From: Janthinobacterium sp. 61
GTDB taxonomy: Bacteria; Pseudomonadota; Gammaproteobacteria; Burkholderiales; Burkholderiaceae_D
Length of the DNA: 64,000 nt
Assembly (NCBI RefSeq): GCF_002846335.1
Contig: NZ_PJMQ01000001.1
Span: 1,612,001 to 1,676,000 of the forward strand
Direction of reading: 5' to 3'
Shown: positions 17,810 through 27,862 of the stretch, one piece after another
Layout: each line of letters begins with the position of its first letter
Position numbering within the stretch: position 1 is the stretch's first letter
The notes under the pieces: generated by a model
The model's input: only the letters and a program-made list of their open reading frames with translations
The model's database searches: none
What the model was told of the DNA's origin: nothing
Translations under genes and position numbers: made by a program

Positions 17810-20719
17810 ATGACCAGTACACCGCTCTCCCGCAGCCAGGCCGGCGCCAGCGGCGTCGCCTTCCTGCTGCAACTGGAACGCCGGCTGCGCCTGCTGAACG
17901 ACACGGGCGAAATTCTCTCGCTGTCGGCGCAGTTGCTGGGACAGCGTCTGGGGGCCCAGCAAGTGGCCTGTTTCGATATCGACCAGACCTTGCAATGCCC
18001 CACCCTCCAGCATGCGTGGAGCGATGGCCTGGCGCCCGGCGCCGCCGGTGAATATTTCCTCGGCGATTATGCAGCCCGCCTGGCCGATACACTGGCCGCG
18101 GGCCAGGTGCTGGCTGTCAGCGATGTGGCCAGTGACCCGCGCACGGCAACGCCGGCCGCGCTGGCCACGTTTGCGCGCCTGGGCATCCGTGCCTTCCTGA
18201 ACATTCCCATTGCCAAGGAGGGCCGGCTGGCGGCCCTGTTCGTCGTGCACAGCCGCGCCGCGCGACTGTGGCATGCCGACGAGATCGAACTGGCCGTGCA
18301 AGTGTCGGAACGGGTCTGGTCAACCATACTGCGGGCCCAGGCGGAATCACGCCTGCGCACGCTCAGTGCCAGCATGGAAATGCAGGTGGCCGAGCGCACG
18401 CGCGAATTTGGCCGTACCTGGAACGTCAGCCCCGATTTGCTGGGCGTGCTCAACCTGGACGGTTACTTTGAACACTCGAACCCCGCCTGGCAAGCCACCC
18501 TGGGCTGGTCGGTGGAGGAAATCCGCACGACGCGCTTCCTGGAACTGGTTCACCCGGACGACTTGACGCGCACCCATGCGGCCTGGGAGGCGGCCAACCA
18601 GGGCCAGCCGGCGCTACGCTTCGAAAACCGCTACCGCCACAAGCTGGGCGGCTGGCACTGGCTCTCGTGGGTCGCCGTGCCCGAGGGCGAGAAGGTGTAT
18701 TGCAGCGCGCGCGACATCACCGTGGAAAAGAAGCTGGAAGCGGACCTGGCCGCGCGCAACAGCGAGCGCGAGCGGCTGTGGCGCAGCGCGCAAGACTTGA
18801 TGGTGGCCATCGATGCCGAGGGCTGCTTTGCCGCCGTCAACCCGGCCTCGGCCGCCATCCTCGGTTGGCTGCCCGAGGAAATGCTGGGCCGCAGCCTGTT
18901 CGACTTCGTGCTGCCCGAGGATGCCGCCGCCACGCGCCTGGCGCTGGCGCAAGTGACGCAGGAAGCCATGCCCAGCTTTGAAAACCGCTACCGGCACCGC
19001 GAGGGCGGCCACCGCTGGCTTTCCTGGTCGGCCGCCCCCGAAGGCGACTTGATTTTTGCCACCGGGCGCGACGTCACGCTGGAAAAGCAGGCGGAAAGTA
19101 CTTTGCGCAGCATGCAGGAATCATTGCGCCACAGCGAGATGGCCCTGCTGCAATCGCAAAAACTCGAAGCGCTGGGCAAGCTGACGGGTGGCGTGGCCCA
19201 TGATTTCAACAACGTGCTGCAAATTATCTCCGGCAATCTGCAACTGCTGCAGATGACCCTGGAAGACGACCCGCTGGCCGCCAAGCGCATCGCCAGCGCC
19301 TCGGCCGCCGTGGAACGGGGCGCCAAGCTGTCGGCCCAGTTGCTGGCCTTTGCGCGGCGTCAACCATTAAAACCGCTGGTGACGGACCTGGCGCAACTGC
19401 TGCGCTCGACGGAAGAGCTGCTGCGGCGCGCCACCGGAGAAACCATCGAGACGCGTTTGCTGCTGGCCGACGATTGCTGGCGCGCCCTGGTCGACCCGCA
19501 CCAGCTGGAAAACGTCATCCTCAACCTGGCCATCAACGCGCGCGACGCCATGGATGGCCAGGGCCAGCTGACCATCGAACTGAGCAACAGCGTGCTGGGC
19601 AGCGACTACGCAGCGCGCCATGCGGACGTGGCGCCTGGCGACTACGTGCAGCTGACCGTCTCGGACACGGGCTCGGGCATTCCCGCCGACTTGCTGGACA
19701 AGATTTTCGAACCATTCTTCACGACGAAGAAGGAAGGCGAAGGCACGGGCCTGGGCCTGTCCATGGCCTACGGTTTCCTGCGCCAGAGCGGCGGGCACCT
19801 GACGGTGGACAGCCTGCCCGGCCATGGCAGCACCTTCCGCATTTACCTGCCGCGCTCGCTCGAAGCGGAAACGGAATTGCCGCTGCAGCTGAGCGGCCCC
19901 GTGCTGGGCGGCAAGGAAACCATCCTCGTCGTGGAAGACGACGTGCAGGTGCAGACGACGGTGGTCGACATGCTGCGCGGCCTCGGCTATGTCGTGCTGC
20001 GCGCCAGCGATGGCGAAAGCGCGCTGGCCATCGTCGGCAGTGGCGTCCCCATCGATTTGCTGTTTACGGATGTGGTGATGCCAGGCAAGGTCGCCAGCAC
20101 GGAACTGGCGCGCCAGGCCCGCTTGTTGCTGCCCCAGTTGGCCGTGCTGTTTACCTCGGGCTACACGCAGGACGCCATCATGCAGGGCGGCCGATTGGAA
20201 CCGGGCGTCGAGCTGTTGAGCAAACCCTACCGGCGCGAAGACCTGGCACGGCGCATCCGCCACTTGCTGGCCAACGGCCGTCACGTAACGGCGCTGCACC
20301 AGTACCGCGCGCAGCTGGCGCCGCAGCAACCCGCGCCGCCTCTGCCGGGGGCGCAGCCGGGCAGGCGTCACATTCTGCTGGTGGAAGACAATGCGGACGC
20401 GCGCGCCATGACGAGCGAACTGCTGTCCATGCTGGGACACACGGTGCTGGCCGTGGGCACGGCCGAGGAAGCCTTGCCGCTGCTGGGCACGCCGGGACTG
20501 GAACTGCTGCTGACCGACATCAGCCTGCCGCACATGTCGGGCGTCGAGCTGGCCGAGCTGGTGGCACGCGAGCAGCCGCAGCTGGAGGTGGTGTTCTCCA
20601 CCGGCCATGCGCCCGCCAATTCCGGCGTGCTGAACCCGGCCGCGCGCTTCCTCGTCAAGCCATTTACCCTCGATCAATTGCAGCAAGCCTTGCTGGCCCC
20701 CGGGACCCCGCCTGTTTAA
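17810..20719 (+). CDS. soluble hybrid kinase: GAF-PAS-PAS-HisKA-HATPase with two receivers
   Basis: About 969 residues without membrane helices. A GAF domain (about 20-180; [17 protein letters not shown]) precedes a coiled linker and two PAS domains sharing the repeat FENRYRH...GG.HWLSW at their ends. HisKA has His464 in [16 protein letters not shown], followed by an ATPase domain ([15 protein letters not shown]) and receivers with Asp754 ([10 protein letters not shown]) and Asp903 (LLLTDISLP). The frame is open much further upstream, but the ATG at 17810 begins the recognisable protein. The stop codon overlaps the stop of the opposing paralogue. Confidence 0.88.
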   Translation: MTSTPLSRSQAGASGVAFLLQLERRLRLLNDTGEILSLSAQLLGQRLGAQQVACFDIDQTLQCPTLQHAWSDGLAPGAAGEYFLGDYAARLADTLAAGQVLAVSDVASDPRTATPAALATFARLGIRAFLNIPIAKEGRLAALFVVHSRAARLWHADEIELAVQVSERVWSTILRAQAESRLRTLSASMEMQVAERTREFGRTWNVSPDLLGVLNLDGYFEHSNPAWQATLGWSVEEIRTTRFLELVHPDDLTRTHAAWEAANQGQPALRFENRYRHKLGGWHWLSWVAVPEGEKVYCSARDITVEKKLEADLAARNSERERLWRSAQDLMVAIDAEGCFAAVNPASAAILGWLPEEMLGRSLFDFVLPEDAAATRLALAQVTQEAMPSFENRYRHREGGHRWLSWSAAPEGDLIFATGRDVTLEKQAESTLRSMQESLRHSEMALLQSQKLEALGKLTGGVAHDFNNVLQIISGNLQLLQMTLEDDPLAAKRIASASAAVERGAKLSAQLLAFARRQPLKPLVTDLAQLLRSTEELLRRATGETIETRLLLADDCWRALVDPHQLENVILNLAINARDAMDGQGQLTIELSNSVLGSDYAARHADVAPGDYVQLTVSDTGSGIPADLLDKIFEPFFTTKKEGEGTGLGLSMAYGFLRQSGGHLTVDSLPGHGSTFRIYLPRSLEAETELPLQLSGPVLGGKETILVVEDDVQVQTTVVDMLRGLGYVVLRASDGESALAIVGSGVPIDLLFTDVVMPGKVASTELARQARLLLPQLAVLFTSGYTQDAIMQGGRLEPGVELLSKPYRREDLARRIRHLLANGRHVTALHQYRAQLAPQQPAPPLPGAQPGRRHILLVEDNADARAMTSELLSMLGHTVLAVGTAEEALPLLGTPGLELLLTDISLPHMSGVELAELVAREQPQLEVVFSTGHAPANSGVLNPAARFLVKPFTLDQLQQALLAPGTPPV

Positions 20720-23700
20720 TAGACGTCCAGCCGGCGCGCCTTCAATGCGCCGGCCAGCTCTTCCAGGCCAAATGGCTTGCGCAGGAAGCGCGCGCTGGCG
20801 TCCTGCATCAGGCTGGCGCCCCAATCGTGCCCGGAAGCAAACACCACGTCCAGCTGTGGCCAGTGGGCGCGCGCATGGCGCGCCAGTTCCAGGCCGGACA
20901 TGGTGGGCAAGCTGATGTCCGTCACCAGCACGTCCAGGCCCGGCATGGCCAGCAGGGGCAAGGCTTCCTCGGCGCTGGCCACGCCATGCACGGTATGCCC
21001 CAGCATATTGAGCATTTCCGTCGTCATGACACGCGCGTCGTCATTGTCTTCCACCAGCAGGATGCGCCGCCCGGACGGGTCGGGCGCGCCCACCAGGCGG
21101 CGGTCGGCCAGCAGGTGGCGGATGCGCCGGGCCAGGTCTTCGCGCTGGTAGGGTTTGCTCAACAGCTCCACGCCCGGGTCCAGCCGCCCGCCCTGCATGA
21201 TGGCGTTGTGCGTATAACCCGAGGTAAACAACACGGCCAGGTCTGGCAGCAGCAGCCTGGCCTGCCGCGCCAGCTCCTTGCTGCTGACGGGCCCCGGCAT
21301 GACCACGTCCGTAAACAGCAAGTCGATAGCCACGCCCGTGCCCAGCAGGGCCAGGGCCGAGGCGCCATCGTCCGCATGCAGCACGTCATAGCCCAGGCCG
21401 CGCAACATGTCGACTACCGTATGTTGAACAGGCGCATCGTCTTCCACCACGAGGATAGTCTCGCCGCCGCCCAGCACGGGGCCCGTCAGGCCCGGTGGCG
21501 GCTCGGCCAGCTTTTCCAGCGAACGGGGCAAATAAATCTTGAAAGTCGTGCCGGCGCCAGGCGCACTGTGCACCTTGATGTGGCCCGCGCTCTGATGGAT
21601 GAAGCCGTAGGCCATGGAGAGGCCCAGGCCCGTACCCTCGCCTTCGCGCTTGGTGGTGAAGAACGGCTCGAAGATCTGGTCGATCACGTCGCGCTCCATG
21701 CCATGGCCCGTGTCGGTGATGGTCAGCAGCACGTATTGACCCGCCAGCACATCGGCATGCAGGCTGGCGTAGGCGGCATCGAGCGTGACATTGCTCAAGG
21801 TGAACGTCAGGCGCCCGCCCCCTTCCATCGCGTCGCGCGCGTTGATGGCCATGTTCAGCAACACGTTTTCCATCTGGTTCGGGTCGACCAGGGTATGCCA
21901 CAAGCCCTCGCTGATAAAGGTTTCTTCGGTGACCGCCTCACCCAGCGCGCGGCGGATTAGCTCGTGCATGCGGCGCAGCAAGCGGCCCAGGTCCGTCACC
22001 AGCGGCTTCAACGGTTGACGCCGCGCAAAGGCCAGCAGTTGCGATGACAGCTTGGCGCCGCGCTCGACAGCGGAAGCGGCCGAATCAAGGCGACTGGCAG
22101 CCTGCGGATTGTCGGCCACCGTCAGTTTCAGCAACTGCAAATTGCCGGAAATGATTTGCAGCACGTTGTTGAAATCGTGGGCCACGCCGCCCGTCAACTT
22201 GCCGATCGATTCCAGCTTTTGCGCCTGCAATAAGGCCTGTTCGCTGCGCACCAGTGCCAGCCGCGCCTCTTTTTCATCGGTAACGTCGCGGCCGATGGCG
22301 TGGATCAGTTTTTGCGCGGGCACGGCCGTCCAGGAAATCCAGCGATAGCCGCCATCGCGGCGCCGGTAGCGGTTTTCCATGCGCAAGGTGGGCGCACCAT
22401 GCGCCAGGCGCGACAAATCCTTCAGTGCCGCCATGCGGTCGTCGGGATGCACGAGGCTGATGAAATCCATGCCCAGCGACTCGATTTCAGGGCGGTCCAG
22501 GATCTTGCTCCAGGCGGGATTGACGGCGATGATCATGCCGGACAGGTCCGCCACCAGCATGATGTCGGTCGACAGCCGCCACATCCGGTCACGGTCGGCC
22601 GTGCGGTTGGCCATTTCCACTTCCAGCGAGGAATTCAGGTAGGCCATCTTTTCCAGCACGTTTTTCTGTTCCTGCACGTCCGTATTCGTGCCCACCCAGC
22701 GCAGCACCTTGCCCGTCTCGTCGAACAGGGGCAAGGCGCGCGCCAGGAACCAGCGGTAGGCACCGTCGCTGGCGCGGCGCATGCGGAACTCGTGTTCGTA
22801 GGCGCTGGCCGTGGCGACGGCCCGCTCCCAGCTTTTCTGCGTGGCCTGCACGTCTTCCGGATGCACGCAGGGGCGAAAGCCGCTGGTGACCAGCGACTTC
22901 AGCGATTGCCCCGTGTACTCGCACACCTGCTCATTGACCCAGTAGGTAGCGCCGCTGCCATGCGCGAGCCAGGCCTGGTTGGGCATGGTCGAGGCGAGCG
23001 AACGGAATTGTGCCTCGCTGTCGAGCAAGGCATTGCGCGCCTGCCAGTGCTCGTCGATGTCTTCGCAGGAGCCATACCATTTCACGGGCTGGCCCCGCTC
23101 ATCGAGCCGGCAATACGCGCGCGAGTGCACCCAGCGGTACTGGCCGTCCTGGCGGCGCACCCGCATCTCCTGGTCCAGGGGCTGGCCGCTGCCCAGCGCT
23201 TCGCTCCAGGCCGCCAGGGAATGGGGCACGTCGTCGGGGTGGATGGCGTCCAGCCAGCTGGTGCCGAGACCGTTGCAACCCGTCCATTCGCGCCAGCGCT
23301 GTGCCACATAGTCGAGTTTGCCGTCGATGTCGGCCGTCCACAGCACTTGCGCGTTGAGCTCGATGGCGTAATGAAAGTGTTCGCGGCTGTCGTGCAGCGC
23401 TTTTTCCAGCTGGCCCCGCTCGATGACATGCGCGGCCACGCGCGCGGCCAGCGCCAGCAGTTCAATTTCAGGTTGCGTGGGATGGCATGGCGCCGGGAAG
23501 AACAGGCCCAGCACACCCAGGATATGTCCCTTGGCGCCGAAGACTGGGGCGACCCAGCAAGCGCGGTAGCCGTGCAGCATGGCTTCCTTGCGTCCAGCGC
23601 TCCAATGTACATCGCGCATGATGTCGCCGCAATACACGGGCGCGCCGGAAAAGGCTGCCGTGCCAAACGGCGAAGGCTGTTCACCGCCATTGCGCAGGGC

Positions 23701-23916
23701 CAGGCACAGGTCTTGCGGAAGGCTGGGCGCGGACAAACCGCAAAAACGGTCGGCCTCGTCGATGAGGAACAGACAGGCATGCGCGCCGCCCTCGGCCAGG
23801 TCTTGCAGCGCCAGCAACAAGTGCTCCAGTGCATGGGCCAGGTCGGCGCCTGCCGCGATACTGCCCAGCGCACTATGCTCGGCGTCCAGCAAGGAAAGAA
23901 TGTTGTTTGCGTGCAC
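20716..23916 (-). CDS. soluble hybrid kinase: GAF-PAS-PAS-PAS-HisKA-HATPase with two receivers
   Basis: A 1066-residue paralogue of the kinase at 17810-20719, read toward it. GAF domain (about 10-165), three PAS domains (about 175-300, 305-430, 460-560), HisKA with His580 in the same [16 protein letters not shown] motif, ATPase domain and two receivers ([23 protein letters not shown]). From HisKA to the C-terminus the two proteins are close to identical in long stretches, while the sensor halves differ. The stops share the TTAA at 20716-20719. Input probably comes from small cytoplasmic ligands or redox state; no ligand can be assigned. Confidence 0.88.
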   Translation of the reverse strand: MHANNILSLLDAEHSALGSIAAGADLAHALEHLLLALQDLAEGGAHACLFLIDEADRFCGLSAPSLPQDLCLALRNGGEQPSPFGTAAFSGAPVYCGDIMRDVHWSAGRKEAMLHGYRACWVAPVFGAKGHILGVLGLFFPAPCHPTQPEIELLALAARVAAHVIERGQLEKALHDSREHFHYAIELNAQVLWTADIDGKLDYVAQRWREWTGCNGLGTSWLDAIHPDDVPHSLAAWSEALGSGQPLDQEMRVRRQDGQYRWVHSRAYCRLDERGQPVKWYGSCEDIDEHWQARNALLDSEAQFRSLASTMPNQAWLAHGSGATYWVNEQVCEYTGQSLKSLVTSGFRPCVHPEDVQATQKSWERAVATASAYEHEFRMRRASDGAYRWFLARALPLFDETGKVLRWVGTNTDVQEQKNVLEKMAYLNSSLEVEMANRTADRDRMWRLSTDIMLVADLSGMIIAVNPAWSKILDRPEIESLGMDFISLVHPDDRMAALKDLSRLAHGAPTLRMENRYRRRDGGYRWISWTAVPAQKLIHAIGRDVTDEKEARLALVRSEQALLQAQKLESIGKLTGGVAHDFNNVLQIISGNLQLLKLTVADNPQAASRLDSAASAVERGAKLSSQLLAFARRQPLKPLVTDLGRLLRRMHELIRRALGEAVTEETFISEGLWHTLVDPNQMENVLLNMAINARDAMEGGGRLTFTLSNVTLDAAYASLHADVLAGQYVLLTITDTGHGMERDVIDQIFEPFFTTKREGEGTGLGLSMAYGFIHQSAGHIKVHSAPGAGTTFKIYLPRSLEKLAEPPPGLTGPVLGGGETILVVEDDAPVQHTVVDMLRGLGYDVLHADDGASALALLGTGVAIDLLFTDVVMPGPVSSKELARQARLLLPDLAVLFTSGYTHNAIMQGGRLDPGVELLSKPYQREDLARRIRHLLADRRLVGAPDPSGRRILLVEDNDDARVMTTEMLNMLGHTVHGVASAEEALPLLAMPGLDVLVTDISLPTMSGLELARHARAHWPQLDVVFASGHDWGASLMQDASARFLRKPFGLEELAGALKARRLDVY

Positions 23917-24056
23917 CGTGTCGATAAGGGGGAAACTGATGCCCGGAATATACCATGGGGCACCCCTCTTGCAGGAGGAAAACAGTGCACTGCTTGATCT
24001 CTGCGGCCACGCGGCCCTATGCTACAGTGTTATTCTATTCTCAAGTGAAACCAACG

Positions 24057-24962
24057 ATGCCCACGTCCCTGCCATCCTCCCTGATCGCCACCGCCCTGCT
24101 CGCCTCCGTCCACGACGCCGTCGCCGCCCCCATGAGCCTGGACGACTACCTGGCGCTGAACGGTTCCCCGCCGACCGTGCAGATCGCGTACGGCCCCGCG
24201 CCGTCGCAATACGCCCAGCTATTCCGACCCGAAGGCAACGGACCGTTCCCCGTCGTCGTGCTCGTGCATGGCGGCTGCTGGACGGTGGCCTTCGGCGGCA
24301 TCCAGCAAATGCGCAACGTGGCCGGTGCCCTGGTAGCGCAAGGCATCGCCGTGTGGAATGTGGAGTACCGCCGGGTCGACGAACCGGGCGGCGGCTATCC
24401 GGGCACGTATGAAGACATGCACGCGGCGCTGGACAGCCTGCAGCAGCACGCGCCCCAGTACCAGCTGGACGTGAACCGCATCGTGGCCATGGGCCATTCG
24501 GCAGGTGGCCAGCTGGTGCAATGGATTGCCGGGCGAGAAAAACTGCCGAAGAGCAGCCCTCTGTACCGCGACAAATATCTGCCAATAAAAAACATTGTCA
24601 GCCTGGGCGGCCTGGCCGACCTGCGCCACGAACGAGACTTGATCAAGACCAGCTGCGAGCGCGACATCGCGCAACTGGCAGGCAGCGCCAGCACTGAGCG
24701 CCCCGATATCTACAGCGACACCAATGCGGCCGACCTGATGCCCAACGGCAGCCGCACCGTGCTGGCCACGGGAGAGCTCGACACCATTTCCCCGCCCAGA
24801 GTCGCACACGACTATGCGGACAAGGCAAGGCAAGCGGGCGACCATGCGGAAGTGCTGATCCTGCCCGGCGCCAGCCATTACGACGAGATTGCGGCCACGT
24901 CAAATGCGTGGAAGATGATGTTGCCGGTGATTCGGGGCATGTTGGGGATGGAGGCGAAATGA
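24057..24962 (+). CDS. secreted alpha/beta hydrolase (esterase/lipase type)
   Basis: A 301-residue protein with a signal peptide (MPTSLPSSLIATALLASV, cleavage near AVAA-PMS). The catalytic layout fits the BD-FAE/hormone-sensitive-lipase-like group: oxyanion motif VLVHGGCW, nucleophile elbow GHSAGG with Ser148, an acid in ATGELDTIS and a His in PGASHYDEI. Substrate unknown. The start at 24057 is chosen because it includes the signal peptide. The next gene overlaps by 4 bases. Confidence 0.82.
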   Translation: MPTSLPSSLIATALLASVHDAVAAPMSLDDYLALNGSPPTVQIAYGPAPSQYAQLFRPEGNGPFPVVVLVHGGCWTVAFGGIQQMRNVAGALVAQGIAVWNVEYRRVDEPGGGYPGTYEDMHAALDSLQQHAPQYQLDVNRIVAMGHSAGGQLVQWIAGREKLPKSSPLYRDKYLPIKNIVSLGGLADLRHERDLIKTSCERDIAQLAGSASTERPDIYSDTNAADLMPNGSRTVLATGELDTISPPRVAHDYADKARQAGDHAEVLILPGASHYDEIAATSNAWKMMLPVIRGMLGMEAK

Positions 24963-25468
24963 AGCACCTCATCGTCTTCACCGTGCTTGCCGCGTCTTCC
25001 GCCTTGGCCTTCGCCGACGATAAGCAGTCGCTCGAAAGCGGCTTGCTGCATGCCATGCAGCTAAAGAAAGGCACGTCCGAGCGCACGGGCACGTCCGGAC
25101 AGGCCATCCGCGCCTATCAGCAAGCCGGCCTGGTCAGCAAGACACCCCGCCAGCGCTTCGACTACACCGACTACTACCTGCTGGAAAAGCCAGTGCCCTT
25201 CATGGGCCACGAACTGGTGCTGATCGAAGAAGAATACCGCAGCAAATACATAGGCTGCTGCGTCAGCCCCGGCGTCGGGATCACGGTGAAAGTCCATGGC
25301 AGCATCAAGAATCTGCAACAGTTCGCCCGCGCCAGCCGCTGCACCCTGACCGACCATGTTGATTTTGCACATGCACTGCGCGAAGTGGCGATCAAGAACA
25401 AGGTGCCCAAGGCGCACTATGCGTCCCTGAGCTGCCGCGAGCGCGATGCCGAGCGCGATGAATCATGA
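24959..25468 (+). CDS. secreted protein of unknown function, coupled to the hydrolase
   Basis: A 169-residue protein with a signal peptide (MKHLIVFTVLAASSALAFA, cleavage before DDK). The mature part has an adjacent cysteine pair (KYIGCCVSPG) and two further cysteines (SRCTLTD, SLSCRER). No family is recognised. The ATGA overlap with the hydrolase suggests that both are translated from one message and may act together in the periplasm. A second ATGA at its end couples it to a broken small frame. Confidence 0.68.
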   Translation: MKHLIVFTVLAASSALAFADDKQSLESGLLHAMQLKKGTSERTGTSGQAIRAYQQAGLVSKTPRQRFDYTDYYLLEKPVPFMGHELVLIEEEYRSKYIGCCVSPGVGITVKVHGSIKNLQQFARASRCTLTDHVDFAHALREVAIKNKVPKAHYASLSCRERDAERDES

Positions 25469-25650
25469 CGTATCCCCGCGCGGCAAGCCTGCTGGTACAG
25501 ATAGCGCACTAAGTCGACGACCACTTTATTGGCGTAATCGCCTGCGTGCTGATCGATGCGGATGGCAAGCGGCATGCATGCACAGAGAACGTGCCCGTGG
25601 TCAGTGCCGATGATCTTTATGTGATGGATGCGCAAATCCTCGATAGGTGA
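25465..25650 (+). pseudogene. small frame interrupted by an in-frame TAA
   Basis: From the ATG that overlaps the preceding stop, the frame reads MTYPRAASLLVQIAH, then TAA at 25510-25512, and then stays open for 45 more codons of normal-looking protein (VDDHFIGVIACVLIDADGK and onward) to a TGA at 25648. The part after the stop has coding-like composition and no start codon of its own near its beginning. A nonsense mutation in a gene of about 61 codons is the simplest reading; sequencing error is possible. Confidence 0.45.
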
Positions 25651-25870
25651 TGACGGACGACTATCGTCTGCGCAGTCAGGCAGTTGACGTGACAATGCGT
25701 GACTTTTCCTGCTGACTAATTCGTTATGCTCATTGCCGCAGCCAGACGCTACCGGCCAAACGAGGTCATTGCCAATTCTTGCGCTTGGAGTGTGAACCTG
25801 CTGCCTCCTTTAAAGATTCAGCAGTGTCTATTAAATAGTGGTGATTCAGCTCGCACCAGTTAGGAAAAAT

Positions 25871-26041
25871 ATGAAAAAAACATTTCCACATTTTGTCAGT
25901 GTTGGTTTGGGAGTTGCGACTGGAACCTTGCTTTACACTCGCTTCCTTGGGGAAGCGCATGAATTCGATTGGGGACGTGCAGCCTTTGTCGGTATATTTT
26001 GCGCAACAATCGCTTTTATCTGGCCATCAAAAAAGAATTAA
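25871..26041 (+). CDS. small membrane protein of unknown function
   Basis: A 56-residue product from an ATG with TAGGA six bases upstream. It has a short basic start (MKKTFPHF) and two hydrophobic stretches (about 8-22 and 34-50), with the charged loop GEAHEFDWGRAA between them, ending in PSKKN. It looks like a two-helix inner-membrane miniprotein. It stands alone in AT-richer DNA; the 220 bases upstream hold no other clear gene. Confidence 0.5.
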   Translation: MKKTFPHFVSVGLGVATGTLLYTRFLGEAHEFDWGRAAFVGIFCATIAFIWPSKKN

Positions 26042-26280
26042 GTTCAAACCGCACTTCGCTGGAAAGACCAACGATACGCTTCAGGGCGGTTCCAGCCAAG
26101 GACGGCGAGCGGCCAGACACAGCCATTCGCCCGAACGTGACAATGAGTGAGTTTTTCCTTTCGGAAATTTGTTACTCTCTATTGCTGTTCGTAAGCACGA
26201 ACTCCAAAGCATGACGTGACGGTATCGCATGACGTCTACGTGTTTGTAAAAATTAGCAATGTCATTAATCGAGGCTCTGA

Positions 26281-26478
26281 ATGTATATTGTCGCTCCCCT
26301 ATTCTTTGTCACAGGTGCTGCCCTGCTCGCTGTCGGTTTCAGGAAAAACAATCGAAAACTACTCACCTTCGCAGCTTGTCTGTGGCTAGTCTCCGGTGCA
26401 TGGGACGATTTCTCTGAAGGTTTTACAGATGGCGTGAACAACAACGCCCCGGCCGTGTCATCTTCGCAAACGCCATAG
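26281..26478 (+). CDS. small membrane protein of unknown function
   Basis: A 65-residue frame with two hydrophobic segments (about 2-20 and 28-42) separated by a basic loop (FRKNNRKLL), then an acidic tail (WDDFSEGFTDGVNNN). No good ribosome site is visible before the ATG, so the start is uncertain. The 239 bases between this and the preceding small gene contain short fragments that look like decayed coding sequence but no intact frame. Confidence 0.45.
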   Translation: MYIVAPLFFVTGAALLAVGFRKNNRKLLTFAACLWLVSGAWDDFSEGFTDGVNNNAPAVSSSQTP

Positions 26479-26701
26479 TATCCCCAAGCAGGCGATCTGA
26501 CTTGCCTGCAGTCCGTTTGCGGCCAGGAGCGTAGCTAGAGGGGCGAAATGAGAATTGCCAATATGCCATGCTCATGGCATAAGCCAAGGAATTTCCCCAC
26601 AAGCTCCAAATTTCAATGGACAAGCAACGGATAAACATCTTTTTTCTAACGTTCGTCATATATTTGATCGAAATACATATGCCGAGCCGAATCAAATCAT
26701 G

Positions 26702-26736
26702 AATAAGAAATAAGAAATAAGAAATAAGAAATAAGG
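26702..26736. repeat. heptamer tandem repeat AATAAGA x5
   Basis: Four exact copies of AATAAGA and a fifth ending in G lie head to tail immediately before the small secreted-protein gene; the last copy supplies the AAGG that serves as its ribosome site, 7 bases before the ATG. The 265 bases upstream (26479-26743) hold no other supported gene. Confidence 0.85.
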
Positions 26737-26743
26737 TTAGATC

Positions 26744-27046
26744 ATGAAAACAAAATTCGCTCTCTTTTTTCTTTTAAACATGTTCGCGTTTCCTGCCACG
26801 GCTCAGTGGAAGGCTACGACAAAGCAAGAATGCACCAAAAGGTGCATCGTATCAGACGCTGAAAGTCCAAGAAAAACAGCGTTTAAAGAAAAACTGAGGC
26901 AAATTCACGAAAAGAAAAAAATAGAGCAAGATGACGATAAACTTCAAAAATTGCTAAAGGAGGAAGAGCAAGAGATCGAAAACCATAAGGATAACGTTCA
27001 AAAGATATGTACCGCTATCTGCAAAGGCAATCCTGCGGACAACTAA
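26744..27046 (+). CDS. small secreted, charged helical protein of unknown function
   Basis: A 100-residue product: signal peptide (MKTKFALFFLLNMFAFPATA), then a mature protein of about 79 residues with two Cys pairs (CTKRC near the N-terminus, CTAIC near the C-terminus) flanking a Lys/Glu-rich helix (about 45-85). The symmetric CxxxC pairs look like a helical hairpin held by two disulphides (CHCH-like pattern). The gene is markedly more AT-rich than its surroundings and has the heptamer repeat at its 5' end, which together suggest foreign origin and possibly variable expression. Confidence 0.62.
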   Translation: MKTKFALFFLLNMFAFPATAQWKATTKQECTKRCIVSDAESPRKTAFKEKLRQIHEKKKIEQDDDKLQKLLKEEEQEIENHKDNVQKICTAICKGNPADN

Positions 27047-27201
27047 GTATCTCGTCACTCATTGCTCGTTGCTCGTTGCTATTTCTTGTACAAGCAGGCA
27101 CTCCTCAAGCGCCCACTGGCAACGACAGCAAGAACACCCACCGCAGCTCCATCCAAGGCACCCCAGGCCCGCGACTCTGGCCAGCGCTTCAATAAAAAGC
27201 C

Positions 27202-27732
27202 CTACTGAACCCGCGCCAGGTACTGGGCCAGCTGGCCAAACGTCGCCGTGAACCCCTGCTTCATCGACTCAAACCCCTGCTTGAAAGTCTCATGCTGCTC
27301 ATCCGTCGCCTTGTGCGGCGTTGACCTTAACGTCATCGTCGTCTTGCCGTTTTCCTCGGTCAGGGTCATGATATTGAACGATTCCAGCGGCCACGTGGCG
27401 CTGACCGGGTGCTGTACGGGGTTGCCTTGCTTGTCGGCGAATGACAGGATGGAGACAATCTTTTCCGGCGCCTCGATCTGCTGGTAGGTGAACTTGCCCC
27501 ACATTTCGTAGCCATTGTCGGCGCGCATGCCGTAGTGGAAAATGCCGCCCGGCTGCACGTCCAGCGCCAGCACGCTCAATTCGAAGCCGACAGGTCCCCA
27601 CCACTGAGCCAGGCGCTCCGGCTCCACCCACGACTGGAACACCAGCTCGCGAGGCGCGTCGAAAGTTTGCGTAATGACAAAGTCGCTGCTGTCGCGGTGC
27701 TGGCCGTCCTGCTTCTGTTCTGCGGTGGTCAT
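27202..27732 (-). CDS. SRPBCC/AHSA1-family protein
   Basis: A 176-residue protein of the START-like AHSA1 group: FVITQTFDAPRELVFQSWVE, LAQWWGPVGFELSV and the C-terminal GFESMKQGFTATFGQLAQYL are typical. The fold binds hydrophobic ligands; no catalytic residues are known for this subgroup. The ATG at 27732 has AGGAG about seven bases upstream. It is divergent from the marR gene across 130 bases, as similar genes often are from small HTH regulators, so it may share control with the efflux operon. Confidence 0.85.
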   Translation of the reverse strand: MTTAEQKQDGQHRDSSDFVITQTFDAPRELVFQSWVEPERLAQWWGPVGFELSVLALDVQPGGIFHYGMRADNGYEMWGKFTYQQIEAPEKIVSILSFADKQGNPVQHPVSATWPLESFNIMTLTEENGKTTMTLRSTPHKATDEQHETFKQGFESMKQGFTATFGQLAQYLARVQ

Positions 27733-27830
27733 GGCGGTCTCCTGAGGGTGATGGACTGCCACTAATGTAGCAGCGGTGCCGATAAACGGGAAGGCCTGCA
27801 CGCCTGTCAAACCGGCATGCTAAAATATTA

Positions 27831-27844
27831 GTTAGACACCTAAC
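27831..27844. promoter_or_regulatory. candidate MarR operator
   Basis: The inverted repeat GTTAG-ACAC-CTAAC lies 19 bases before the marR start, just after an AT-rich segment that could be a -10 element. The position fits autoregulation of the marR-efflux operon; the spacing is shorter than in classical MarR boxes. Confidence 0.35.
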
Positions 27845-27862
27845 CATTAGACCACTTACCTT

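Noticed and set aside
19474..21960. An 828-codon plus-strand frame crossing the junction of the two large kinases
   Set aside because: It is out of frame with one kinase and antisense to the other, and its translation has no domain pattern. Both kinases have complete catalytic motifs in their own frames.
22300..23997. A 565-codon plus-strand frame opposite the minus-strand kinase
   Set aside because: Its translation is His/Arg/Gly/Ala-rich without hydrophobic-core patterns, while the opposite strand encodes GAF and PAS domains.
25417..25695. A 92-codon minus-strand frame over the broken small gene
   Set aside because: The plus-strand reading continues coding-like sequence after the stop and is coupled to the gene before it; the minus-strand frame has no ribosome site or recognisable domain.
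26423..26695. A 90-codon minus-strand frame between two small genes
   Set aside because: It overlaps the end of the plus-strand miniprotein and has no ribosome site; the amino-acid order shows no signal peptide or domain despite many aromatic residues.
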